Numbered from the stretch's first letter, positions 1 through 8,967 are shown. The stretch is DNA of 64,000 nt from Candidatus Megaera endosymbiont of Mesostigma viride (GCA_020410825.1 CP084576.1:372001-436000); one strand, 5' to 3'. Notes: a model not told the origin generated them from the letters alone. Program-made: numbers and translations.

Positions 1-458
1 AAATATCGGTACTTGATGAAATAGAACAAGGGTTAATTAATCAATCTCCTGGTGGAGAACCTCAAAAAACAGAACGTAAGGATTTAATAAAATTAGAAGA
101 TAAAAAAAAGGAAAGCATATCATCTAAAATTACCCTTCCCCAAGAATCTACAGATTTTTCTTATAAGAAAACTGCTAGTATTGTTGTCTTAAATAAGATT
201 ACTGCTAAATCCGAGTTAGTTAAATTTGAATTAAATAAAGCAAAATCTTTTGGGCATCTTTCTGTGGAAGTTCATAAATGCGCTAAAAATATTAATCCTT
301 TAAAACCGACTAATCTTATGTTAATTAAGGTTTTCGATCACAAAACTGATGGTAATAAATCGTTGGTGTTTGATGGGTGGATGGATTCATCAAATCTTTC
401 AATTTCTGCCCTAGAACATCCTGTTTATGAAATAATGCCTAGAGATTGTCTCGATTAG
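1..458 (+). CDS. DUF2155 domain protein, 3' part (runs off the left edge)
   Basis: The reading frame is open from base 3 to the stop at 456-458, so the gene begins outside the window and the first internal ATG (264) is not its start. The visible part has a charged Lys/Glu-rich linker, then the conserved domain: VVLNKITAKSE, FGHLSVEVHKC, and near the C-terminus FDGWMDSS followed by ALEHPVYE and a final Cys. This matches the alphaproteobacterial DUF2155 family, a probable periplasmic domain with a conserved Cys pair and no known reaction. The family C-terminus usually reads HPVYDVWVxxC; here it is HPVYEIMPRDC, so the domain is complete. The assignment rests on remembered family motifs. Confidence 0.75.
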   Translation, partial: ISVLDEIEQGLINQSPGGEPQKTERKDLIKLEDKKKESISSKITLPQESTDFSYKKTASIVVLNKITAKSELVKFELNKAKSFGHLSVEVHKCAKNINPLKPTNLMLIKVFDHKTDGNKSLVFDGWMDSSNLSISALEHPVYEIMPRDCLD

Positions 459-506
459 AGAAAGTACTTATCTTAAAGCTGAATTTATATTATGAGTAAT
501 TGGGAT

Positions 507-806
507 TTAGTTCTTAGTAAGGTTCAAATTCTCCAAATCTGTTGTTAGAAGCAAGGCAAGCTTCTCCATGTCGCCCAGTAAATTTGTTGAATAATACTCT
601 AGGATTTCATCTCCTTTTGCTGCATAATTATCAACCAATTCTTTTAGTTGTAAGATAAGTTGGTCGTTGTAGTAGGGGGCTGTATGTAACACCTCTAATG
701 AAAGGAAAAAATCTCCAGTGATATTACCCAAATTTTTAAACTGTTTATGGACTAATTTTCTTATTTCCGACAAAAATATTTCTGCCTCGTGTCCTTGTAT
801 ATTCAT
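507..806 (-). CDS. Hypothetical protein, 99 aa
   Basis: I do not recognise this protein. It is predicted to be soluble and mostly helical, slightly acidic, with no signal peptide, membrane segment or Cys. It faces the DUF2155 gene with about 50 bases between the two stops. Codon use is as AT-rich as the neighbours. No antisense gene explains the frame, so it is probably real, but nothing in the sequence indicates a function. Confidence 0.5.
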   Translation of the reverse strand: MNIQGHEAEIFLSEIRKLVHKQFKNLGNITGDFFLSLEVLHTAPYYNDQLILQLKELVDNYAAKGDEILEYYSTNLLGDMEKLALLLTTDLENLNLTKN

Positions 807-1039
807 AAAGGTAATTTTAAAAACTTTTAAAGCTTATTAATTTTCTTAATTGTAATTCGGCCACATAATAGGGGATAAAAAATTATAATCAAGATAATTT
901 TTTACATAAGTTTAACAAGGTGTTTCTTAGGAATCTAAAAGATTTTAACTACAAATAGCATAATAGGTAGGAAGTTTCTTTTCCTGATAATTGGTTTATT
1001 AAAAAACATTAAAATTATTTAATAATTTGGAATAAATAG
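807..1039. other. Intergenic, AT-rich, nothing recognised
   Basis: The stretch between the 99-aa gene and the tRNA holds no open frame of useful length and no clear hairpin. It probably carries the promoter of the 99-aa gene, but no convincing -35/-10 pair was found. Confidence 0.4.
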
Positions 1040-1115
1040 TGGTGGCCAGAGCCGGGATCGAACCGGCGACACAAGGATTTTCAGTCCTTTGCTCTACCAA
1101 CTGAGCTATCTGGCC
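1040..1115 (-). tRNA. tRNA-Phe (anticodon GAA)
   Basis: The reverse complement folds into a complete 76-nt cloverleaf. The acceptor stem pairs GGCCAGA with TCTGGCC; the D arm has GCTC/GAGC; the anticodon stem AAGGA/TCCTT encloses CTGAAAA with anticodon GAA; the T arm has GCCGG/CCGGC around TTCGATC. The discriminator is A and the 3' CCA is encoded. It reads phenylalanine codons UUU and UUC. It stands alone, divergent from the sdh operon. Confidence 0.97.
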
Positions 1116-1387
1116 AAATAGTTCCCTATTTGGAAGTTTTTTATGAATGGTATTGAAGTAGATATCTTAGACGAACTTATAGTCAATAAAATTTATTATG
1201 TCTATAAGAAATTTCGTAACCTAGGTTAAATTAGTAAGAGAGTTGGCAAATGTGCAGAGTTATGTTTTATTTTAACCGTTATGAGGGAATTTCTAACAAA
1301 AGATACCGAAGAAACTTGAAAAGGTATAGACTAGTTTATATACTTTAGTTTGAAATAAGTAGAGTTAATCAAAGCGAGTATTATTTC
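1116..1387. other. Intergenic region upstream of sdhC
   Basis: This 270-base stretch separates tRNA-Phe from sdhC. It contains the candidate sdh promoter at 1316-1344; otherwise nothing was recognised. A promoter for the divergent tRNA should also lie near its left end but is not obvious. Confidence 0.4.
1316..1344 (+). promoter_or_regulatory. Candidate sigma-70 promoter of sdhCDA
   Basis: TTGAAA at 1316-1321 and TATACT at 1339-1344 are 17 bases apart, close to the sigma-70 consensus. Transcription would start near 1351, giving a leader of about 37 nt before the sdhC ATG. This is a pattern match only. Confidence 0.55.
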
Positions 1388-1777
1388 ATGCAAAAATCTC
1401 GAGAAGAAATACACAAAGCACGACCAATTTCTCCACATCTTAGTATTTACAAACCTCAGATCAGTTCAGTATTATCGATAGGTCACCGTCTCAGCGGTGT
1501 TGGGTTATTTTTTATGATTTCTGCTTTAGGTTGGTGGTTTATTTTATGGGTGTTCAGTAAATTTGACCCGATATATTTAAAAATTTTCGATAGTTCTTTT
1601 GTCAGGTTTTTACTAATTGTTACGAGTTACGGATTTTTTTACCATTTATGTACAGGCATCAGGCATTTAATATGGGATACTGGCTGGGGATTTTCTATTA
1701 GAGCCATAAATTATTCCGGCTGGTTAGCTGTTATTGCTTCTATATTATTAACACTAATTTTTTGGATGTTTGTCTAA
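1388..1777 (+). CDS. sdhC: Succinate dehydrogenase, cytochrome b556 subunit
   Basis: This is a membrane anchor subunit of complex II, which passes electrons from succinate to ubiquinone in the inner membrane. The 129-aa product has the N-terminal family signature RPISPHLSIYK, the quinone-site region GHRLSGVGL, three hydrophobic segments (about residues 30-55, 67-90 and 108-128) and the heme-ligand region HLCTGIRHLIWD. Length and motifs fit rickettsial SdhC. It is the first gene of sdhC-sdhD-sdhA, 28 bases ahead of sdhD. The iron-sulphur subunit gene sdhB is not in the window; in Rickettsia it also lies elsewhere. Confidence 0.95.
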   Translation: MQKSREEIHKARPISPHLSIYKPQISSVLSIGHRLSGVGLFFMISALGWWFILWVFSKFDPIYLKIFDSSFVRFLLIVTSYGFFYHLCTGIRHLIWDTGWGFSIRAINYSGWLAVIASILLTLIFWMFV

Positions 1778-1805
1778 GTTAGGGTAAATTACATATGGTT
1801 TTACA

Positions 1806-2189
1806 ATGAAAAGCGAATATAGATCAGATTTATCAAAAGCTAAAAATTTAGGGGCAGCAGGCTCTGGTTCTCATCATTGGTGGCATCAAAGGCTTACTGC
1901 TATAATAATTTCTCTCATGATATTGTGGGTAATTTCCTTTTTTGGAGATATCTCTAAAAGCAATATCACTACAGCTATTTCTCATTTAAGGAAACCTTTT
2001 AATACAATAATGCTTTTGATTTTGTTTTTTACGGTAATGTATCATGCTGTTCTTGGCATGCAAGTCGTTATTGAAGACTATATAAGTTGTAGGGCTTACC
2101 GCTTTGTTCTTGTTGTTGGAATCCAGATATTTGCAATTATTACGGCTATTTCCTTTGCCTTTGCAGCTTTTTATGTAATGATTTTGTAA
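1806..2189 (+). CDS. sdhD: Succinate dehydrogenase, hydrophobic membrane anchor
   Basis: This is the second membrane anchor of complex II and shares the heme b and quinone sites with SdhC. The 127-aa protein starts with a hydrophilic stretch ending [14 protein letters not shown], typical of SdhD, followed by three membrane helices (about residues 32-50, 62-85 and 98-125). The region [15 protein letters not shown] holds the likely heme-ligand His. It lies between sdhC and sdhA, 13 bases before the sdhA ATG, so the three genes form one transcription unit. Confidence 0.93.
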   Translation: MKSEYRSDLSKAKNLGAAGSGSHHWWHQRLTAIIISLMILWVISFFGDISKSNITTAISHLRKPFNTIMLLILFFTVMYHAVLGMQVVIEDYISCRAYRFVLVVGIQIFAIITAISFAFAAFYVMIL

Positions 2190-2202
2190 TGGAAGAATAT
2201 TT

Positions 2203-3894
2203 ATGACTAATAGCTATAACATAAAAACACATGAATTTGATGTAGTGGTTGTGGGAGCTGGTGGGGCTGGCCTTCGTGCTGCTTTCGGCATGGCACAAAG
2301 TGGCCTTAGTACGGCTTGTGTTACTAAAGTTTTTCCAACTCGTAGCCATACTGTTGCTGCCCAAGGGGGGATAAGTGCTGCACTTGGCAATATGGGAGAA
2401 GATGATTGGCGATGGCATATGTATGATACGATCAAGGGATCAGATTGGCTTGGGGATCAGGACGCTATAGAATATATGTGCAAGAATGCGGCGGCAAGCG
2501 TCATAGAATTAGAGCATTACGGTGTTCCTTTTTCTAGAAACAAAGAAGGTAAAATATATCAAAGGCCATTTGGTGGAATGACAACTAATTTTGGTAAGGG
2601 CAAAGCGGCACAGAGAACATGTGCTGCAGCTGATAGAACAGGTCATGCAATTTTACATACTTTATATCAGCAAGCGCTAAAGCACCAAGCGCAATTTTTT
2701 ATAGAATATTTTGTAATCGATTTAATTATGGATGATGGCGAGTGTAAGGGGATACTTGCATGGAATTTAGATGATGGAAGTTTACATGTTTTTAGAGCAC
2801 ATATTGTAGTATTAGCTACTGGAGGCTATGGCAGGGCATATTTCTCTGCGACTTCAGCTCATACATGTACCGGTGATGGCGGTGGAATGTGTATAAGGGC
2901 CGGATTACCTATGCAAGATATGGAATTTGTTCAGTTTCATCCAACTGGAATTTATGGGGCTGGATGCTTAATTACTGAAGGAGCAAGAGGAGAGGGGGGC
3001 TATCTGGTCAATTCAGAAGGGGAACGTTTTATGGAGCGTTATGCACCCTCAGCTAAGGATTTAGCCTCAAGGGACGTAGTTTCCCGCGCCATGACGATGG
3101 AAATAAGAGCAGGACGAGGAGTAGGCCCTAAGAAAGATCACATATTTTTGCATTTAAATCATTTACCGCCGGAAGTTTTACATGAAAGGTTACCGGGAAT
3201 CTCTGAAACAGCAAAAATTTTTGCAGGAGTGGATGTAACAAAGCAACCAATTCCAATATTACCTACTGTTCATTATAATATGGGTGGGATACCGACCAAT
3301 TATCATACAGAAGTTCTTACCCTTAAAGACGGTAAGCAAACTATTGTCCCGGGACTTATGGCGATTGGTGAAGCAGGGTGTGTTTCTGTACATGGTGCAA
3401 ATCGTCTTGGTTCAAATTCCTTACTTGACCTTGTAGTTTTTGGCAGGGCAGCAGCATATAGGGCGGCAGAAATTATAAAAGCTGGCATGCCTCATAAAAA
3501 ACTAAAACCAGAGATACTTGATCCTATTATTTCTAGACTAGATAAAATTAGAAATGCAAAAGGAGATATATCGGTGGCTGATTTACGTCTTAAAATGCAA
3601 AAAACTATGCAAGATCATGCTGCAGTTTTTAGAACTGAAGAAGTTTTAGAAGAAGGTCAAAAGATGATGGATGGTATCAGGAAGGAATATGGTAATATAT
3701 CGGTAACCGATCGCTCAATGATTTGGAATAGTGATTTAGTTGAAGCCATGGAGCTTGCCAATTTAATTGATCAAGCAGTTCTTACTGTTCACGGGGCATT
3801 AAATAGGAAAGAAAGTAGGGGGGCGCATGCGAGAGAAGACTTTCCAGAGAGAGATGATAAGAACTGGATGAAACACACACTTCTTTGGCTTTAA
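2203..3894 (+). CDS. sdhA: Succinate dehydrogenase flavoprotein subunit, premature stop
   Basis: This is the catalytic FAD subunit of complex II and oxidises succinate to fumarate. [10 protein letters not shown] (about residues 18-27) is the Rossmann FAD motif, SHTVAAQGG carries the His (49) that binds FAD covalently, and [19 protein letters not shown] and [13 protein letters not shown] form the active site and capping regions. A purine-rich TGGAAGA precedes the ATG. The frame ends at TAA 3892-3894, giving 563 aa, about 32 short of the family. The same frame continues after this stop with family-like sequence to 3990. All catalytic motifs are upstream of the stop, so a shortened enzyme could be partly active; equally this could be early decay or a sequence error. 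Confidence 0.93.
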   Translation: MTNSYNIKTHEFDVVVVGAGGAGLRAAFGMAQSGLSTACVTKVFPTRSHTVAAQGGISAALGNMGEDDWRWHMYDTIKGSDWLGDQDAIEYMCKNAAASVIELEHYGVPFSRNKEGKIYQRPFGGMTTNFGKGKAAQRTCAAADRTGHAILHTLYQQALKHQAQFFIEYFVIDLIMDDGECKGILAWNLDDGSLHVFRAHIVVLATGGYGRAYFSATSAHTCTGDGGGMCIRAGLPMQDMEFVQFHPTGIYGAGCLITEGARGEGGYLVNSEGERFMERYAPSAKDLASRDVVSRAMTMEIRAGRGVGPKKDHIFLHLNHLPPEVLHERLPGISETAKIFAGVDVTKQPIPILPTVHYNMGGIPTNYHTEVLTLKDGKQTIVPGLMAIGEAGCVSVHGANRLGSNSLLDLVVFGRAAAYRAAEIIKAGMPHKKLKPEILDPIISRLDKIRNAKGDISVADLRLKMQKTMQDHAAVFRTEEVLEEGQKMMDGIRKEYGNISVTDRSMIWNSDLVEAMELANLIDQAVLTVHGALNRKESRGAHAREDFPERDDKNWMKHTLLWL

Positions 3895-3990
3895 GAAAAC
3901 GGCAGAGTTAAAATAGATTATAAACCGGTGGTTTTGACTACCTTAACTGATGAGGTGAACCCTGTTCCACCGGTAAAACGAGTTTATTAA
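3895..3990 (+). pseudogene. In-frame remainder of sdhA after the internal stop
   Basis: Reading on in the sdhA frame past TAA 3892-3894 gives 31 codons with no further stop until TAA 3988-3990. The translation starts [12 protein letters not shown] and ends PPVKRVY, as expected for an intact SdhA C-terminus (family ends resemble PPKxRVY). With one sense codon in place of the TAA the protein would be 595 aa, the usual rickettsial size. The change is therefore a single nonsense substitution (AAA, GAA or CAA to TAA) or a base-call error, not a frameshift. Confidence 0.85.
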
Positions 3991-4002
3991 ATAGTGTTTT
4001 GA

Positions 4003-4033
4003 AGAACCAAGCAAGTTCTTTCTGCTTGGTTCT
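4003..4033 (+). terminator. Hairpin closing the sdhCDA operon
   Basis: AGAACCAAGCA (4003-4013) pairs perfectly with TGCTTGGTTCT (4023-4033) over 11 bp around a 9-nt loop. It starts 12 bases after the ancestral sdhA stop at 3990. No U tract follows on the plus strand, so it is either a weak terminator or an mRNA 3'-end stabiliser. It also lies just beyond the 3' end of the minus-strand remnant at 4054. Confidence 0.5.
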
Positions 4034-4053
4034 GTGGTAGAAAAAATAAAGTA

Positions 4054-4377
4054 TTAATCTATTACGTCAGCCTTTTGCCAATCAGCACCAAGGTAATCAG
4101 TTATGGTATGGGTAGTTCGAGGATCTAATTTTAATGTTATAAACTCCATTGCTTCAAGTAAGCTAACGTCATAATCTCCGCCTAGATAATCAAGGACTAT
4201 CCCGGTAACTTTTGACGTGCCGGAAAAAATATCGCTAAGTTTTTCAAAAATAATATCAAATCCATGCATAATTGGTAAAAGATATTTTTCTACTGCTGCT
4301 TGGTAAATTCTGGTTTTGTCTAATCCAGCGTACGGTGGATTTTCTTCAGGTACTTCTTTGGGAAATTCCTGATTTTT
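4054..4377 (-). pseudogene. Probable decayed C-terminal fragment of an unknown gene
   Basis: The minus-strand frame is open from 4377 to the stop at 4054-4056 (107 codons), but the only ATG is at 4267-4269. The part upstream of that ATG (PEENPPYAGLDKTRIYQ, then AAVEKYLLPIM) is as protein-like as the rest. A TGA at 4378-4380 interrupts what may be more coding sequence. No start codon or ribosome site fits the long form. I read it as the tail of a larger broken gene; the 71-aa short form could still be made. No family is recognised. Confidence 0.4.
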
Positions 4378-4380
4378 TCA

Positions 4381-4824
4381 AGCACTCTGAGACCGTATGG
4401 TTGCTTTCTTCCAAAACTTTGTACGTTACTTTACTATAATGATCGATTTGTAATTTAAAAAAAAGATTATTATTTTAAGAGAAAAAGAGTATTAAACGAA
4501 ATAAAGCACTTTAAATATAAAAATTGAAAATTAGTGATTTTTAGTAAAAAATAACAGCTTTTTTGTAAGTGTTTTTAATAATTATTTTTTATTGAAAGTT
4601 AAAAAAAATCTAGCAGGGAAAAATTGCTCATATTGGATTCAAGTTATACTTGAAGCATATTAGCTGTAAGAAAAAGGAGCTTATGAATGGTATTAGATGT
4701 CTGGAAATATATTTAAATACAAACCAAGGTTATACCAGTTAATTAGTTAAATTAGAGATTTTTCTTACATCCTTAGTTAAGGATGTAAGGAACGGTGGTA
4801 TAACTCTAAACTTTTATAAGAACT
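4381..4824. other. AT-rich intergenic region
   Basis: About 440 bases with homopolymer A/T runs and no usable frame. It may include more of the broken gene whose tail lies at 4054-4377. It holds a short dyad (TTCAAG at 4639-4644 with CTTGAA at 4650-4655) and the strong inverted repeat at 4764-4789. Confidence 0.4.
4764..4789. repeat. Perfect 12-bp inverted repeat beside the repeat-protein gene
   Basis: CTTACATCCTTA and TAAGGATGTAAG are separated by only GT. The repeat lies 35 bases past the stop of the minus-strand gene at 4825. Neither strand has a U tract after the stem, so it is not a classical terminator. Cruciform, operator or 3'-end stabiliser roles are all possible. Confidence 0.5.
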
Positions 4825-6738
4825 TTACATAGATAGAATACTCGATGTGCTGCTTCGTTTTGATAGTGAGGGAGAAGATGTTCGAGAAGTTGAAGGATGA
4901 GGAAGTGCTTGTCCTTGTTTGGCCTTATTAACTTTTTCTCCAATATCTTTAGCTAAATCGATTGGAGTTCTTTCCTTTCCTACTCCGAGTACCACTTTGT
5001 CGAATCTCGCAGGATTTTCTTTTCTCATTGCAAGTAAATCTTCTGAAGTAATAGCAGCGGCTTTAAACTTAGTTGCTTTAGCTTTTTCAACAGCTAGGTT
5101 AGTTAATCTTCCTTCAAATTCAGTATTGCTTGGATATGAAGTAGTAAGAGCAGACCTGATGGTACTGATTACAAGCTCATTCGACCTTTGTTGATTTTTA
5201 GCGGTAATACCATCTGATATAAAAGACAAGCTTTCGGTTGAAACTGAAAAAGCCATGCCAAATCTGTATCCAGTAGATTTATTTTCATATAATTCTTTTT
5301 GTATATCGCTAGATATTGTTTGGCTATGCGTTTTTAAATATTCTGGATCTAATTTTGATAAAGCTGGGGAGAGTTCTTTTTTAAATTTTTTCTTCAGGTA
5401 ATCTTCCCTTTCTGGTGTTAACTTAACTCCATTTTCTTCTTTCAATTTATCAATAGCACCCTTTATTATTCCATCAATAATAGCAGCTTTTGGCTCTTTA
5501 ACTGGATTATCTCTACCAAGTACTATTTTATCAAATTGCACCGGGTTTTCTTTCCTCATTTGGGCTAAATCACGATCTGATAATTTATTTACATCGTACC
5601 TTGAAGCCTTAGCCTTTTCTACCTCTAATTCCGTTAATTTTTCTGCTATTTGAGAATCCTTTAAAGCCTGACTTCGTAAACTTCCTTCTATCTTCTCAAT
5701 TTGCCTTTTATCGGATCTATCTAAGTGTGTGTCTGAGAGGTTATTTGCTATTTTATCTAAATTTCCTTCTCTTATATATATCCCGCCCAGTGCACTTGCA
5801 GTAACCATACTTTTGGCTACTACTTCTTTCTGAATTTGTCCAGAAATAACCTCGGAATATTGTTTTAGATATTCAGGACCAAGCTCTACTAAAGCAGGAG
5901 TTAATTTATTCACTATCCTTTGGGTTTGGCTTTTGCTTATGGTATAACCATTTTCTTTTTCCAGAGCTGTTATAGCGTTAAGGATAATATTTTGTGCTGG
6001 GATTTTCTCAATATCGGCATTTACTGCAGTAGTAAATGCTTCAATATTCTCAGCGGTTAGTTTTCTTTTGTCTAGAGTGGTAGCCCCATCTGCTCCCTTT
6101 TCTCCAAAAAATTCTGCCACCCGTGCGCTAACTACTGGTCCTATGACTTTATCAACAGCATTTCCGTTAGCCATTAAATAATGAGTTACACCTGGAGACA
6201 TTACCATTCCAGGGCTTATTAAAGCTCCTAATTCTGCTACTTCCATATTGTTCATCGATCTTGTGTCCCCAGGTTTATACATCCCTTCCTGTTTTGTAAT
6301 TCTTACTTGGAAAGGGGTGACTTCTACTGCTTTGTGTATCATTAAATCAGACATAAGATCTGTAATACCCTGATCTGAATAAAATTTTGAAGTAAGTTCA
6401 TTTCTTAAAGCAACGGTCTCTTGTGCTATAGAGTCAAATAGCTCTTTAGAAGCTCCTTTTGCTATGAGTTTATCGGTTTTTTCTTTTGAACCCTTTTCGA
6501 AACTTAACATACTTATTACAGGTTTACCTCGATTTCCAGGTGCATCAGGATCTGAATTAAGTAAGGTTTCTTTTTGTTGTTGGAATTCGAGATCGCCTGG
6601 GGGGATTTCTCCATTATGTTTTGCCGCTTTGACTAGTATTTCATTTAATAATTTATATTTTATACTAACCATATCTGCGCGTATTTCTTTAATAGCTAGA
6701 TTAGCTCTTTCTTCTATAGTTGGTTCGGATTTTGCCAT
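4825..6738 (-). CDS. Large hypothetical protein with an internal duplication, possible effector
   Basis: I do not recognise a family. I place the start at the Met of MAKSEPTIEERAN (637 aa) instead of six codons upstream; the longer form would be 643 aa. The protein is hydrophilic and largely helical, without signal peptide or membrane segment. Two divergent copies of a module of about 160 residues lie at roughly 257-416 and 430-592 (643-aa numbering). Each has PEYLK followed by ISxxIQKEL/V, an LxxLxVEKAKA segment, and ends with MRKENPxxFDKxVLG. The last 25 residues are Ser/Thr-rich with some basic residues (STSRTSSPSLSKRSSTSS). Large repeat proteins of this kind in Rickettsiaceae are often secreted effectors; that is inference from architecture only. 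Confidence 0.75.
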   Translation of the reverse strand: MAKSEPTIEERANLAIKEIRADMVSIKYKLLNEILVKAAKHNGEIPPGDLEFQQQKETLLNSDPDAPGNRGKPVISMLSFEKGSKEKTDKLIAKGASKELFDSIAQETVALRNELTSKFYSDQGITDLMSDLMIHKAVEVTPFQVRITKQEGMYKPGDTRSMNNMEVAELGALISPGMVMSPGVTHYLMANGNAVDKVIGPVVSARVAEFFGEKGADGATTLDKRKLTAENIEAFTTAVNADIEKIPAQNIILNAITALEKENGYTISKSQTQRIVNKLTPALVELGPEYLKQYSEVISGQIQKEVVAKSMVTASALGGIYIREGNLDKIANNLSDTHLDRSDKRQIEKIEGSLRSQALKDSQIAEKLTELEVEKAKASRYDVNKLSDRDLAQMRKENPVQFDKIVLGRDNPVKEPKAAIIDGIIKGAIDKLKEENGVKLTPEREDYLKKKFKKELSPALSKLDPEYLKTHSQTISSDIQKELYENKSTGYRFGMAFSVSTESLSFISDGITAKNQQRSNELVISTIRSALTTSYPSNTEFEGRLTNLAVEKAKATKFKAAAITSEDLLAMRKENPARFDKVVLGVGKERTPIDLAKDIGEKVNKAKQGQALPHPSTSRTSSPSLSKRSSTSSILSM

Positions 6739-6756
6739 AAAATGTATATACCACAA

Positions 6757-7014
6757 TTAATTGCTCTACTATTTTTTAGTAAAACATTGTACAAATTTTT
6801 AATCAATTTATAATTGGTTTTCTTTGTACTTGATAAAAACTCAGTTGTGGCAAAAAATCCATTAAGGAATGGTAATAATTCTGTAGATAAATATATTATT
6901 GGCTTTGGAAAGCTATAAAGAGGAGAGATATCAAAATTTCTTGCTATTTGGGGTGATTTATTATAGATATCTAGTAGAACAAAAAAATCAGTTAATAAAT
7001 TGCTTGTTTAATAT
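6757..7014. other. Intergenic region between divergent genes
   Basis: About 260 bases separate the divergent repeat-protein gene and ppa and must hold both promoters. No convincing -35/-10 pair was found and there is no further open frame. Confidence 0.35.
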
Positions 7015-7536
7015 ATGTTTATAAATAAAATCCCAGCAAAAACCAAAGACGATAGCTTTAATGTCATCATTGAAATACCGATGAACGATAATCCTGTGAA
7101 ATACGAATTTGATAAGGAAATCGGAGCAATCATGGTCGATAGGTTTATGCAAGCCCCTATGTTTTATCCCTGTAATTACGGATTTATCCCTCATACTCTT
7201 TCACAGGATGGAGATCCGGCAGACGTGCTTGTGATGAGTCAATATCCTATTATTCCCGGGGCTATTATTAAAGTAAGGCCGGTTGGTGTTTTAATTATGG
7301 AAGACGAGTCCGGTATAGATGAAAAAATTCTTGCTGTACCTGTTAATAAAATAGATGTAACGTTTGAAAGTATTAAAGATATTGATGATGTCCCACAAAT
7401 AACTAAGGATAGGATAAACCATTTTTTTGAAAATTATAAAAAACTTGAAAAAGGTAAATGGGTAAGGATCGTCGGTTGGGAAAATTCTAAGAAAGCTTTA
7501 GACTTAATTGAAGAAGCGATTACTAGAGCTAAATAA
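7015..7536 (+). CDS. ppa: Inorganic pyrophosphatase
   Basis: This cytoplasmic, Mg2+-dependent family I enzyme splits pyrophosphate to phosphate and pulls biosynthetic reactions forward. The 173-aa length is normal for the bacterial hexameric form. The signature DGDPADVLV (about residues 66-74) supplies the metal-binding aspartates. IEIPMND, KYEFDK, YPCNYGFIPHT and a late EKGKWVRIVGW segment are other family blocks. The MFS gene follows 52 bases downstream on the same strand. Confidence 0.96.
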   Translation: MFINKIPAKTKDDSFNVIIEIPMNDNPVKYEFDKEIGAIMVDRFMQAPMFYPCNYGFIPHTLSQDGDPADVLVMSQYPIIPGAIIKVRPVGVLIMEDESGIDEKILAVPVNKIDVTFESIKDIDDVPQITKDRINHFFENYKKLEKGKWVRIVGWENSKKALDLIEEAITRAK

Positions 7537-7588
7537 TTATTGCAAAAAACAGGATAAAAAACTGCTAAAATCAATAGAATATAGGTAA

Positions 7589-8767
7589 ATGTTATTATTC
7601 GTTACTGTCCTGACTATCTGTATTATTTCCAGATCAGAAGCAGATTTTTTTATTCCTTGTATTCCTGTATTACAAAAACATTTTGGCTTATCTCCCTTTG
7701 AAGTACAGCTATCTTTAAGTTTAAACTTTATAGGATATTGTCTTGGTGGATTAATAGCCGGGTTTTTGGGTGATAAATTCAATTACCGCATGATAATTAT
7801 AAGTAGTTTAGCTATATTTGCGGCTGCAACTTTACTCTGTGCGTTAGCCGGTAATTATGGTTTGGTATTATTTGGCCGGTTTGTTCAAGGGCTTACTATT
7901 GCCGGTCCTACGGTACTAAGTTATGTAATTCTAATTGAGACTAGTAAATTCCGAGATCAACTAACAAGGCTTGGGTTAATTAATGGTTCTATTACCTTAA
8001 TTATGACTATGGCACCAACTATTGGTAGTTATCTAGGTATGTATACTAGTTGGCGCTTTAATTTTTTAGCAGTTTTTGTTATGGCACTCGTAGCTTGGTC
8101 TTTAAGTTACAAGGTGGTAGAGGCCAGTAACAAGGTAACTGATAAAATCACGGTTTTTTTGCCATTTAAAGAGTATTTTACCTTAATTAAATCCCGTAAA
8201 TTAATGATATTTACAGGGGCTTTGTGCTTTATTATAGCACCTTATTGGGTATTTATTAGCATGTCTCCTATTTATTATGTTAATGATTTAGGAGTGCCTC
8301 TTATTGAATATATGTGGTATAAAAATATATTAGCCATAATATTTGGGATCATAAGTTTGATGAATGGATTAATAGTTGATAAATTTGGCTGTAAAAATTG
8401 TTTCTTGTTTAGCATAGTGATGTGCTTTATTAGTATAATATGCCAGTTTATAATTGTATTAACTGGAATAGATGAGCCGAAAATTATTACTGCGGCGATG
8501 GCTATTTTAACAGTCGGTACGGCATTTTTGATTAATTTTTTATACGCTAATGCCTTAACTGCCATAACAAATCATATGGGTAAAGCGTCGGTAGTAATCC
8601 ATTCTGTTAGATTGATATTTACTTCTGTTTCCCTTAGTATAGTTAGCAAGTTATATTACGGTAATTTCTTTGTTATTGGTATAGCTCTTATTATTATGAT
8701 GCTAACAGGATTATTGATAACGCTGTATCTATACTCCCTAGGCTATCTTAAAGGGATAGCCCGGTAA
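7589..8767 (+). CDS. MFS transporter, Bcr/CflA-like
   Basis: This is a 392-aa inner-membrane carrier with about 12 hydrophobic helices. The start resembles Bcr/CflA drug:proton antiporters (SRSEADFFIPCIPVLQKHF). The loop between helices 2 and 3 has GFLGDKFNYRMI, the MFS motif GxLaDrxGrr, and FGRFVQGLTIAGP matches the helix 4 region. It follows ppa. Substrate cannot be told; rickettsial relatives are annotated as multidrug or metabolite transporters. Confidence 0.85.
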   Translation: MLLFVTVLTICIISRSEADFFIPCIPVLQKHFGLSPFEVQLSLSLNFIGYCLGGLIAGFLGDKFNYRMIIISSLAIFAAATLLCALAGNYGLVLFGRFVQGLTIAGPTVLSYVILIETSKFRDQLTRLGLINGSITLIMTMAPTIGSYLGMYTSWRFNFLAVFVMALVAWSLSYKVVEASNKVTDKITVFLPFKEYFTLIKSRKLMIFTGALCFIIAPYWVFISMSPIYYVNDLGVPLIEYMWYKNILAIIFGIISLMNGLIVDKFGCKNCFLFSIVMCFISIICQFIIVLTGIDEPKIITAAMAILTVGTAFLINFLYANALTAITNHMGKASVVIHSVRLIFTSVSLSIVSKLYYGNFFVIGIALIIMMLTGLLITLYLYSLGYLKGIAR

Positions 8768-8783
8768 TAGTAAAAGTCATACG

Positions 8784-8957
8784 CTATCTGTTTGTTTCCG
8801 ATAAATGTTCACCGATAATTACTATCTCAGCAGATGATAAATCGAGTCCTGTAATAGGCTGATTCTCTGGCAATTAACTTTGTAAGGCATGATGGTTCTA
8901 GGGCCTCTTTAAACGGTTGATTACCAAGAAACAGCTTTAAAAAATCAGCAGCTTCCT
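8784..8957 (-). pseudogene. Frameshifted remnant of an unknown gene
   Basis: On the minus strand, directly after the stop of the gene at 8968, a frame reads EAADFLKLFLGNQPF and KEALEPSCLTKL before ending at 8827-8829. A neighbouring frame, overlapping its end, continues with ENQPITGLDLSS and EIVIIGEHLSETNR to a stop at 8784-8786. Joined by one frame change they give a plausible 55-60 residue C-terminus. There is no start codon; the first half follows the stop of the upstream gene in the same frame. No family is recognised. Confidence 0.4.
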
Positions 8958-8967
8958 TATTTTTTTA

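Noticed and set aside
4919-5194. Plus-strand 91-codon frame inside the repeat-protein gene
   Set aside because: It is a shadow of the minus-strand gene, whose internal duplication shows selection in that frame.
7537-7782. 81-codon minus-strand frame between ppa and the MFS gene
   Set aside because: It overlaps the MFS coding sequence antisense and has no ribosome site or family features.
8784-8957. Leucine-rich repeat reading of the remnant (TGLDLSSAEIVIIG)
   Set aside because: One short LRR-like phrase is not enough to claim an LRR family; kept only as an unknown remnant.
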